From Mactra quadrangularis (lineage: Eukaryota; Mollusca; Bivalvia; Venerida; Mactridae), in NCBI GenBank assembly GCA_025267735.1, contig CM046307.1, positions 35,765,231 to 35,829,230 of the forward strand: a stretch of DNA of 64,000 nucleotides. Reading direction: 5' to 3'. Positions 1 through 9,300 of the stretch are shown here, piece after piece. The position numbers and the translations under genes are program-made. A model generated the notes under the pieces. That model had not been told where the DNA came from, ran no database searches, and saw only the letters and a program-made list of their open reading frames with translations. Position 1 is the first letter of the stretch. Each line of letters begins with the position of its first letter.

Positions 1-888
1 CATAATCAATCATCACAATAGGTGGGGGTACAGGGGATACTGGTTCGAATCACGCCCAGGGCAGGCGGCTATAACCTTACAAGAAATGGGCGCAACAAAT
101 ACAGTACAACTTCTCTTGAACAACACGCAAGTGGTAGTGACTAAAGTACTGGTTAAATAGAAAAGTGTCCAGGAAAGCGGAGTTAGGTGCACTGGTCACA
201 GCCAAATAAGTTAAAACAACTGCGTCGACTTGCTCATAACCAGCAGAAAATCATACTCGATACCCTAGAATACGATAAATCAAACACAAGAAATTAACAT
301 ACCTTGGGTCATCGGTGATCTTTCATTTGGTCGGAAGTCTGTGTCATCTTCTTCGTTCTTCGTTCTTCTTCTTGGTCTAGAATAGAAAAGTGCGCAACAT
401 AAACAACACCGTAAAACAAACTCGCACTAAGACATAATCAATCATCACAATGGGTGGGGGTACAGGGGATACTGGTTCGAATCACGCCCAGGCCAGGCGG
501 CTATAACCTTACAAGAAATTGGCGCAACAAATACAGTACAACTTCTCTTGAACAACACGCAAGTGGTAGTGACTAAAGTACTGGTTAAATAGAAAAGTGT
601 CCAGGAAAGCGGAGTTAGGTGCACTGGTCACAGCCAAATAAGTTAAAACAACTGCGTCGACTTGCTCATAACCAGCAGAAAATCATACTCGATACCCTAG
701 AATACGATAAATCAAACACAAGAAATTAACATACCTTGGGTCGTCGGTGATCTTTCATTTGGTCGGAAGTCTGTGTCATCTTCTTCGTTCTTCGTTCTTC
801 GTTCTTCTTCTTGGTCTAGAATAGAAAAGTGCGTGACATAAACAACACCGTAAAACAAACTCGCATTAAGACATAATCAATCATCACA
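1..888 (+). repeat. Left-edge satellite modules: end of a preceding module, B, C
   Basis: Positions 1-20 are the last bases of a module cut by the window edge. A B module follows at 21-452 and a C module at 453-888. Both match the interior B and C consensus, so the array continues leftwards. C carries three TTCGTTC heptamers before its CTTCTTCTTGG end; B carries two. Confidence 0.9.
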
Positions 889-1434
889 GTGTAAACAAAC
901 AGTTCGGCCTTAGCAGATCTCACTTCCTGTCCCCCACTTAACCAAACTAATCATTGTCATTAGCGCAGTTGGTTTTCCCATCAAGTTTCCACAAGAGGTG
1001 GGGTACAGGGGATACTGGTTCGAATCAAGCCCAGGGCAGGCGGTTATACCCTTACAAATACAAATACAGTACAACCTCTCTAGAACAACACCCAGTGGTA
1101 GTGACTAAAGTACTGGTAAAATAAGACAAGTGTCCAGGAAAGCTGAGTTGGGTGCACTGGTCACTGCAAAATAAGTTGCTCAACTTGCTCGAAACTGGTA
1201 TAAACACAGCCGATACTTCATCCATCAGAAAATCACACTCGATACCCTGGAATACGATAAATCAAACACAAGAAATTAACATACCTTGGGTCATCGGTGA
1301 TCTTTCATTTGGTCGGAAGTCTGTGTCATCTTCTTCGTTCTTCGTTCTTCTTCTTGGTCTAGAATAGAAAAGTGCGCAACATAAACAACACCGTAAAACA
1401 AACTCGCACTAAGACATAATCAATCATCACAATG
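889..1434 (+). repeat. Hybrid A/B satellite module (unequal-exchange product)
   Basis: The module begins like A, with the 107-bp head and the A box at 961-972 and B box at 1017-1027. Around 1300 it becomes B-like: GATCTTTCATTTGG instead of the A form GATCTCTCATCTGG, and B-type heptamers instead of TTTTTCTTTC. It therefore lacks the roughly 100-bp A-rich segment that only A modules have. With the following C (1435-1870) the local unit is 982 bp. The simplest explanation is unequal crossing-over between an A and a B monomer within their shared body. Confidence 0.88.
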
Positions 1435-1942
1435 GGTGGGGGTACAGGGGATACTGGTTCGAATCACGCCCAGGCCAGGCGGCTATAACCTTACAAGAAA
1501 TTGGCGCAACAAATACAGTACAACTTCTCTTGAACAACACGCAAGTGGTAGTGACTAAAGTACTGGTTAAATAGAAAAGTGTCCAGGAAAGCGGAGTTAG
1601 GTGCACTGGTCACAGCCAAATAAGTTAAAACAACTGCGTCGACTTGCTCATAACCAGCAGAAAATCATACTCGATACCCTAGAATACGATAAATCAAACA
1701 CAAGAAATTAACATACCTTGGGTCGTCGGTGATCTTTCATTTGGTCGGAAGTCTGTGTCATCTTCTTCGTTCTTCGTTCTTCGTTCTTCTTCTTGGTCTA
1801 GAATAGAAAAGTGCGTGACATAAACAACACCGTAAAACAAACTCGCATTAAGACATAATCAATCATCACAGTGTAAACAAACAGTTCGGCCTTAGCAGAT
1901 CTCACTTCCTGTCCCCCACTTAACCAAACTAATCATTGTCAT

Positions 1943-2009
1943 TAGCGCAGTTGGTTTTCCCATCAAGTTTCCACAAGAGGTGGGGTACAGGGGATACTGG
2001 TTCGAATCA
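1943..2009 (+). promoter_or_regulatory. tRNA-type polymerase III internal promoter (A box + B box) in module A
   Basis: TAGCGCAGTTGG at 1943-1954 matches the tRNA A-box consensus TRGCNNAGYNGG at every position. GGTTCGAATCA at 1999-2009 matches the B box GGTTCGANTCC at 10 of 11. The 44-nt gap is in the functional range. This is the head of a tRNA-derived SINE in family terms. The same pair recurs at +72 and +128 of all 37 A modules. A TTTT run at 1955-1958, just after the A box, and TTTTT at 2312-2316 could end transcription early or at about 380 nt. Activity is not shown by sequence. I could not fold the region into a proper tRNA, so it is not a tRNA gene. Confidence 0.65.
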
Positions 2010-2033
2010 AGCCCAGGGCAGGCGGTTATACCC

Positions 2034-2207
2034 TTACAAATACAAATACAGTACAACCTCTCTAGAACAACACCCAGTGGTAGTGACTAAAGTACTGGTA
2101 AAATAAGACAAGTGTCCAGGAAAGCTGAGTTGGGTGCACTGGTCACTGCAAAATAAGTTGCTCAACTTGCTCGAAACTGGTATAAACACAGCCGATACTT
2201 CATCCAT
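2034..2207 (-). CDS. Doubtful 57-codon ATG frame in module A (minus strand)
   Basis: An ATG frame on the minus strand of A begins MDEVSAVFIPVSSKLSNLF and ends in LYLYL before TAA. Just upstream lies a good acceptor (GATTTATCGTATTCCAG), from which the frame is open without a gap. The corresponding frame in B and C is stopped by TAA after about 17 codons. The product has three to four scattered cysteines, no recognisable motif and no signal peptide. It overlaps the SINE body, and a similarly long open frame lies antisense to it, so chance is the likely explanation. Confidence 0.12.
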   Translation of the reverse strand: MDEVSAVFIPVSSKLSNLFCSDQCTQLSFPGHLSYFTSTLVTTTGCCSREVVLYLYL

Positions 2208-2266
2208 CAGAAAATCACACTCGATACCCTGGAATACGATAAATCAAACACAAGAAATTAACATAC

Positions 2267-2324
2267 CTTGGGTCATCGGTGATCTCTCATCTGGTCGGAA
2301 GTCTGTGTCATCTTTTTCTTTCTT
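2267..2324 (-). other. Exon-like segment of module A (minus strand)
   Basis: Read on the minus strand, CTAGGCGTAG precedes an open 58-nt segment (KKEKDDTDFRPDERSPMTQ plus one base), followed by the strong donor CCCAAG|GTATGT. An alternative acceptor six bases earlier (TTTCTAG) would add an in-frame stop. The segment is the A counterpart of the B and C segments but has lost the heptamer tract. No start codon or known domain is visible. It may be a relic of the gene piece from which the satellite arose. Confidence 0.4.
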
Positions 2325-2412
2325 CTACGCCTAGAAACAGAGAACAAACAAGGTTAGGATAATATAAAAACAGTAGAAAAAAATAATTAAAAAATGGTCA
2401 TACTTCTCTGTA

Positions 2413-2461
2413 CTAAGGGGTCCTCTTCAATCTGTCATCTTCTTCGTTCTTCGTTCTTGGT
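2413..2461 (-). other. Second, truncated exon-like segment of module A (minus strand)
   Basis: The acceptor TTTTCTATTCTAG precedes a segment that opens like B and C (frame PRTKNEEDD) but then diverges to RLKRTP and an in-frame TAG at 2415-2413. No good donor follows; GAA|GTATGA, a little further on, is weak. This is either a different last exon of the ancestral gene or a decayed copy. In copies near 47.6, 50.7, 52.2, 53.8 and 55.3 kb the acceptor reads CTGTTCTAG and is still usable. Confidence 0.35.
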
Positions 2462-2537
2462 CTAGAATAGAAAAGCGCACAACATAAACAACACCGTAAA
2501 ACAAACTCACATAAAGACATAATCAATCATCACAATA

Positions 2538-2969
2538 GGTGGGGGTACAGGGGATACTGGTTCGAATCACGCCCAGGGCAGGCGGCTATAACCTTACAAG
2601 AAATGGGCGCAACAAATACAGTACAACTTCTCTTGAACAACACGCAAGTGGTAGTGACTAAAGTACTGGTTAAATAGAAAAGTGTCCAGGAAAGCGGAGT
2701 TAGGTGCACTGGTCACAGCCAAATAAGTTAAAACAACTGCGTCGACTTGCTCATAACCAGCAGAAAATCATACTCGATACCCTAGAATACGATAAATCAA
2801 ACACAAGAAATTAACATACCTTGGGTCATCGGTGATCTTTCATTTGGTCGGAAGTCTGTGTCATCTTCTTCGTTCTTCGTTCTTCTTCTTGGTCTAGAAT
2901 AGAAAAGTGCGCAACATAAACAACACCGTAAAACAAACTCGCACTAAGACATAATCAATCATCACAATG
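2538..2969 (+). repeat. Representative B module (432 bp)
   Basis: Starts GGTGGGGGTACAGGGGATACTGG and keeps the B box but lacks the 107-bp head with the A box. It is diagnosed by CCCAGGGCAGGCGG, by GAAATGGGCGC and by a tail reading GTGCGCAACATAAAC and CGCACTAAGAC. It has two TTCGTTC heptamers. Its minus strand carries a 74-nt exon-like segment at 2820-2893. Confidence 0.9.
2820..2893 (-). other. 74-nt exon-like segment of module B (minus strand)
   Basis: On the minus strand, a pyrimidine-rich acceptor (TTTTCTATTCTAG) is followed by 74 nt with one open frame, reading PRRRTKNEEDDTDFRPNERS then PMTQ, and then CCCAAG|GTATGT, close to the ideal 5' splice site. The two other frames stop inside. The segment begins with 1 nt and ends with 1 nt of split codons, so it cannot join another copy of itself in frame. 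The composition (basic run, acidic run, then FRPNERSP) looks protein-like but matches no domain I know. Confidence 0.45.
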
Positions 2970-3251
2970 GGTGGGGGTACAGGGGATACTGGTTCGAATC
3001 ACGCCCAGGCCAGGCGGCTATAACCTTACAAGAAATTGGCGCAACAAATACAGTACAACTTCTCTTGAACAACACGCAAGTGGTAGTGACTAAAGTACTG
3101 GTTAAATAGAAAAGTGTCCAGGAAAGCGGAGTTAGGTGCACTGGTCACAGCCAAATAAGTTAAAACAACTGCGTCGACTTGCTCATAACCAGCAGAAAAT
3201 CATACTCGATACCCTAGAATACGATAAATCAAACACAAGAAATTAACATAC

Positions 3252-3332
3252 CTTGGGTCGTCGGTGATCTTTCATTTGGTCGGAAGTCTGTGTCATCTTC
3301 TTCGTTCTTCGTTCTTCGTTCTTCTTCTTGGT
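3252..3332 (-). other. 81-nt exon-like segment of module C (minus strand)
   Basis: Same architecture as in B, with one more heptamer: acceptor CTATTCTAG, open frame QEEERRTKNEEDDTDFRPNE followed by RSPTTQ, donor CCCAAG|GTATGT. With the extra 7 bp the length is 81 nt and both ends have the same phase, so this version alone could be repeated in frame. The 1528-bp HORs lose the heptamer and the phase symmetry. Homogenised repeats give no independent evidence of selection. Confidence 0.45.
3301..3321 (+). repeat. TTCGTTC heptamer microsatellite inside module C
   Basis: Three perfect TTCGTTC units followed by TTCTTCTTGG. B modules have two units, most C modules three, and five C modules two. Each loss shortens the HOR from 1535 to 1528 bp. 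In the two B/C hybrid modules one unit is changed by a single G to T. On the minus strand the tract lies inside the exon-like segment, where each unit shifts the reading frame by one. Confidence 0.9.
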
Positions 3333-6300
3333 CTAGAATAGAAAAGTGCGTGACATAAACAACACCGTAAAACAAACTCGCATTAAGACATAATCAATCA
3401 TCACAGTGTAAACAAACAGTTCGGCCTTAGCAGATCTCACTTCCTGTCCCCCACTTAACCAAACTAATCATTGTCATTAGCGCAGTTGGTTTTCCCATCA
3501 AGTTTCCACAAGAGGTGGGGTACAGGGGATACTGGTTCGAATCAAGCCCAGGGCAGGCGGTTATACCCTTACAAATACAAATACAGTACAACCTCTCTAG
3601 AACAACACCCAGTGGTAGTGACTAAAGTACTGGTAAAATAAGACAAGTGTCCAGGAAAGCTGAGTTGGGTGCACTGGTCACTGCAAAATAAGTTGCTCAA
3701 CTTGCTCGAAACTGGTATAAACACAGCCGATACTTCATCCATCAGAAAATCACACTCGATACCCTGGAATACGATAAATCAAACACAAGAAATTAACATA
3801 CCTTGGGTCATCGGTGATCTCTCATCTGGTCGGAAGTCTGTGTCATCTTTTTCTTTCTTCTACGCCTAGAAACAGAGAACAAACAAGGTTAGGATAATAT
3901 AAAAACAGTAGAAAAAAATAATTAAAAAATGGTCATACTTCTCTGTACTAAGGGGTCCTCTTCAATCTGTCATCTTCTTCGTTCTTCGTTCTTGGTCTAG
4001 AATAGAAAAGCGCACAACATAAACAACACCGTAAAACAAACTCACATAAAGACATAATCAATCATCACAATAGGTGGGGGTACAGGGGATACTGGTTCGA
4101 ATCACGCCCAGGGCAGGCGGCTATAACCTTACAAGAAATGGGCGCAACAAATACAGTACAACTTCTCTTGAACAACACGCAAGTGGTAGTGACTAAAGTA
4201 CTGGTTAAATAGAAAAGTGTCCAGGAAAGCGGAGTTAGGTGCACTGGTCACAGCCAAATAAGTTAAAACAACTGCGTCGACTTGCTCATAACCAGCAGAA
4301 AATCATACTCGATACCCTAGAATACGATAAATCAAACACAAGAAATTAACATACCTTGGGTCATCGGTGATCTTTCATTTGGTCGGAAGTCTGTGTCATC
4401 TTCTTCGTTCTTCGTTCTTCTTCTTGGTCTAGAATAGAAAAGTGCGCAACATAAACAACACCGTAAAACAAACTCGCACTAAGACATAATCAATCATCAC
4501 AATGGGTGGGGGTACAGGGGATACTGGTTCGAATCACGCCCAGGCCAGGCGGCTATAACCTTACAAGAAATTGGCGCAACAAATACAGTACAACTTCTCT
4601 TGAACAACACGCAAGTGGTAGTGACTAAAGTACTGGTTAAATAGAAAAGTGTCCAGGAAAGCGGAGTTAGGTGCACTGGTCACAGCCAAATAAGTTAAAA
4701 CAACTGCGTCGACTTGCTCATAACCAGCAGAAAATCATACTCGATACCCTAGAATACGATAAATCAAACACAAGAAATTAACATACCTTGGGTCGTCGGT
4801 GATCTTTCATTTGGTCGGAAGTCTGTGTCATCTTCTTCGTTCTTCGTTCTTCTTCTTGGTCTAGAATAGAAAAGTGCGTGACATAAACAACACCGTAAAA
4901 CAAACTCGCATTAAGACATAATCAATCATCACAGTGTAAACAAACAGTTCGGCCTTAGCAGATCTCACTTCCTGTCCCCCACTTAACCAAACTAATCATT
5001 GTCATTAGCGCAGTTGGTTTTCCCATCAAGTTTCCACAAGAGGTGGGGTACAGGGGATACTGGTTCGAATCAAGCCCAGGGCAGGCGGTTATACCCTTAC
5101 AAATACAAATACAGTACAACCTCTCTAGAACAACACCCAGTGGTAGTGACTAAAGTACTGGTAAAATAAGACAAGTGTCCAGGAAAGCTGAGTTGGGTGC
5201 ACTGGTCACTGCAAAATAAGTTGCTCAACTTGCTCGAAACTGGTATAAACACAGCCGATACTTCATCCATCAGAAAATCACACTCGATACCCTGGAATAC
5301 GATAAATCAAACACAAGAAATTAACATACCTTGGGTCATCGGTGATCTCTCATCTGGTCGGAAGTCTGTGTCATCTTTTTCTTTCTTCTACGCCTAGAAA
5401 CAGAGAACAAACAAGGTTAGGATAATATAAAAACAGTAGAAAAAAATAATTAAAAAATGGTCATACTTCTCTGTACTAAGGGGTCCTCTTCAATCTGTCA
5501 TCTTCTTCGTTCTTCGTTCTTGGTCTAGAATAGAAAAGCGCACAACATAAACAACACCGTAAAACAAACTCACATAAAGACATAATCAATCATCACAATA
5601 GGTGGGGGTACAGGGGATACTGGTTCGAATCACGCCCAGGGCAGGCGGCTATAACCTTACAAGAAATGGGCGCAACAAATACAGTACAACTTCTCTTGAA
5701 CAACACGCAAGTGGTAGTGACTAAAGTACTGGTTAAATAGAAAAGTGTCCAGGAAAGCGGAGTTAGGTGCACTGGTCACAGCCAAATAAGTTTAAACAAC
5801 TGCGTCGACTTGCTCATAACCAGCAGAAAATCATACTCGATACCCTAGAATACGATAAATCAAACACAAGAAATTAACATACCTTGGGTCATCGGTGATC
5901 TTTCATTTGGTCGGAAGTCTGTGTCATCTTCTTCGTTCTTCGTTCTTCTTCTTGGTCTAGAATAGAAAAGTGCGCAACATAAACAACACCGTAAAACAAA
6001 CTCGCACTAAGACATAATCAATCATCACAATGGGTGGGGGTACAGGGGATACTGGTTCGAATCACGCCCAGGCCAGGCGGCTATAACCTTACAAGAAATT
6101 GGCGCAACAAATACAGTACAACTTCTCTTGAACAACACGCAAGTGGTAGTGACTAAAGTACTGGTTAAATAGAAAAGTGTCCAGGAAAGCGGAGTTAGGT
6201 GCACTGGTCACAGCCAAATAAGTTAAAACAACTGCGTCGACTTGCTCATAACCAGCAGAAAATCATACTCGATACCCTAGAATACGATAAATCAAACACA

Positions 6301-9300
6301 AGAAATTAACATACCTTGGGTCGTCGGTGATCTTTCATTTGGTCGGAAGTCTGTGTCATCTTCTTCGTTCTTCGTTCTTCGTTCTTCTTCTTGGTCTAGA
6401 ATAGAAAAGTGCGTGACATAAACAACACCGTAAAACAAACTCGCATTAAGACATAATCAATCATCACAGTGTAAACAAACAGTTCGGCCTTAGCAGATCT
6501 CACTTCCTGTCCCCCACTTAACCAAACTAATCATTGTCATTAGCGCAGTTGGTTTTCCCATCAAGTTTCCACAAGAGGTGGGGTACAGGGGATACTGGTT
6601 CGAATCAAGCCCAGGGCAGGCGGTTATACCCTTACAAATACAAATACAGTACAACCTCTCTAGAACAACACCCAGTGGTAGTGACTAAAGTACTGGTAAA
6701 ATAAGACAAGTGTCCAGGAAAGCTGAGTTGGGTGCACTGGTCACTGCAAAATAAGTTGCTCAACTTGCTCGAAACTGGTATAAACACAGCCGATACTTCA
6801 TCCATCAGAAAATCACACTCGATACCCTGGAATACGATAAATCAAACACAAGAAATTAACATACCTTGGGTCATCGGTGATCTCTCATCTGGTCGGAAGT
6901 CTGTGTCATCTTTTTCTTTCTTCTACGCCTAGAAACAGAGAACAAACAAGGTTAGGATAATATAAAAACAGTAGAAAAAAATAATTAAAAAATGGTCATA
7001 CTTCTCTGTACTAAGGGGTCCTCTTCAATCTGTCATCTTCTTCGTTCTTCGTTCTTGGTCTAGAATAGAAAAGCGCACAACATAAACAACACCGTAAAAC
7101 AAACTCACATAAAGACATAATCAATCATCACAATAGGTGGGGGTACAGGGGATACTGGTTCGAATCACGCCCAGGGCAGGCGGCTATAACCTTACAAGAA
7201 ATGGGCGCAACAAATACAGTACAACTTCTCTTGAACAACACGCAAGTGGTAGTGACTAAAGTACTGGTTAAATAGAAAAGTGTCCAGGAAAGCGGAGTTA
7301 GGTGCACTGGTCACAGCCAAATAAGTTAAAACAACTGCGTCGACTTGCTCATAACCAGCAGAAAATCATACTCGATACCCTAGAATACGATAAATCAAAC
7401 ACAAGAAATTAACATACCTTGGGTCATCGGTGATCTTTCATTTGGTCGGAAGTCTGTGTCATCTTCTTCGTTCTTCGTTCTTCTTCTTGGTCTAGAATAG
7501 AAAAGTGCGCAACATAAACAACACCGTAAAACAAACTCGCACTAAGACATAATCAATCATCACAATGGGTGGGGGTACAGGGGATACTGGTTCGAATCAC
7601 GCCCAGGCCAGGCGGCTATAACCTTACAAGAAATTGGCGCAACAAATACAGTACAACTTCTCTTGAACAACACGCAAGTGGTAGTGACTAAAGTACTGGT
7701 TAAATAGAAAAGTGTCCAGGAAAGCGGAGTTAGGTGCACTGGTCACAGCCAAATAAGTTAAAACAACTGCGTCGACTTGCTCATAACCAGCAGAAAATCA
7801 TACTCGATACCCTAGAATACGATAAATCAAACACAAGAAATTAACATACCTTGGGTCGTCGGTGATCTTTCATTTGGTCGGAAGTCTGTGTCATCTTCTT
7901 CGTTCTTCGTTCTTCGTTCTTCTTCTTGGTCTAGAATAGAAAAGTGCGTGACATAAACAACACCGTAAAACAAACTCGCATTAAGACATAATCAATCATC
8001 ACAGTGTAAACAAACAGTTCGGCCTTAGCAGATCTCACTTCCTGTCCCCCACTTAACCAAACTAATCATTGTCATTAGCGCAGTTGGTTTTCCCATCAAG
8101 TTTCCACAAGAGGTGGGGTACAGGGGATACTGGTTCGAATCAAGCCCAGGGCAGGCGGTTATACCCTTACAAATACAAATACAGTACAACCTCTCTAGAA
8201 CAACACCCAGTGGTAGTGACTAAAGTACTGGTAAAATAAGACAAGTGTCCAGGAAAGCTGAGTTGGGTGCACTGGTCACTGCAAAATAAGTTGCTCAACT
8301 TGCTCGAAACTGGTATAAACACAGCCGATACTTCATCCATCAGAAAATCACACTCGATACCCTGGAATACGATAAATCAAACACAAGAAATTAACATACC
8401 TTGGGTCATCGGTGATCTCTCATCTGGTCGGAAGTCTGTGTCATCTTTTTCTTTCTTCTACGCCTAGAAACAGAGAACAAACAAGGTTAGGATAATATAA
8501 AAACAGTAGAAAAAAATAATTAAAAAATGGTCATACTTCTCTGTACTAAGGGGTCCTCTTCAATCTGTCATCTTCTTCGTTCTTCGTTCTTGGTCTAGAA
8601 TAGAAAAGCGCACAACATAAACAACACCGTAAAACAAACTCACATAAAGACATAATCAATCATCACAATAGGTGGGGGTACAGGGGATACTGGTTCGAAT
8701 CACGCCCAGGGCAGGCGGCTATAACCTTACAAGAAATGGGCGCAACAAATACAGTACAACTTCTCTTGAACAACACGCAAGTGGTAGTGACTAAAGTACT
8801 GGTTAAATAGAAAAGTGTCCAGGAAAGCGGAGTTAGGTGCACTGGTCACAGCCAAATAAGTTAAAACAACTGCGTCGACTTGCTCATAACCAGCAGAAAA
8901 TCATACTCGATACCCTAGAATACGATAAATCAAACACAAGAAATTAACATACCTTGGGTCATCGGTGATCTTTCATTTGGTCGGAAGTCTGTGTCATCTT
9001 CTTCGTTCTTCGTTCTTCTTCTTGGTCTAGAATAGAAAAGTGCGCAACATAAACAACACCGTAAAACAAACTCGCACTAAGACATAATCAATCATCACAA
9101 TGGGTGGGGGTACAGGGGATACTGGTTCGAATCACGCCCAGGCCAGGCGGCTATAACCTTACAAGAAATTGGCGCAACAAATACAGTACAACTTCTCTTG
9201 AACAACACGCAAGTGGTAGTGACTAAAGTACTGGTTAAATAGAAAAGTGTCCAGGAAAGCGGAGTTAGGTGCACTGGTCACAGCCAAATAAGTTAAAACA

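Larger units (their letters stand above)
1871..2537 (+). repeat. Representative A module (667 bp)
   Basis: First 107 bp (1871-1977): a head absent from B and C that contains the polymerase-III A box. From 1978 the shared monomer body starts (GGTGGGGTACAGGGGATACTGG). After the splice-like segment at 2267-2324 comes an A-specific, A-rich stretch of about 100 bp (roughly 2332-2430) that ends in CTGTACTAAGGGGTCC. The common monomer tail then resumes (CTGTCATCTTCTTCG), so A holds a second, shortened copy of the exon-like segment. A is the longest and most complete version of the monomer. Confidence 0.9.
2970..3405 (+). repeat. Representative C module (436 bp)
   Basis: Aligned to B along its whole length but diagnosed by CCCAGGCCAGGCGG, GAAATTGGCGC, GGGTCGTCGG, GTGCGTGAC (or GTAAC) and CGCATTAAGAC. 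It usually has three TTCGTTC heptamers; five C modules with two make the 1528-bp HORs. Its minus strand carries an 81-nt exon-like segment at 3252-3332. Confidence 0.9.

Noticed and set aside
1943..2009. A functional tRNA gene in each A module.
   Set aside because: The boxes are good, but the acceptor, D and T arms do not pair properly and no anticodon arm can be drawn.
2134..2334. A 66-codon plus-strand frame repeated in every A module (71 codons in the hybrid at 1152-1367).
   Set aside because: It opens only at GTG, which is not a normal start in animal nuclear genes, has no internal ATG, and spans the SINE body and the antisense of the splice-like segment. Its conservation is simply that of the satellite.
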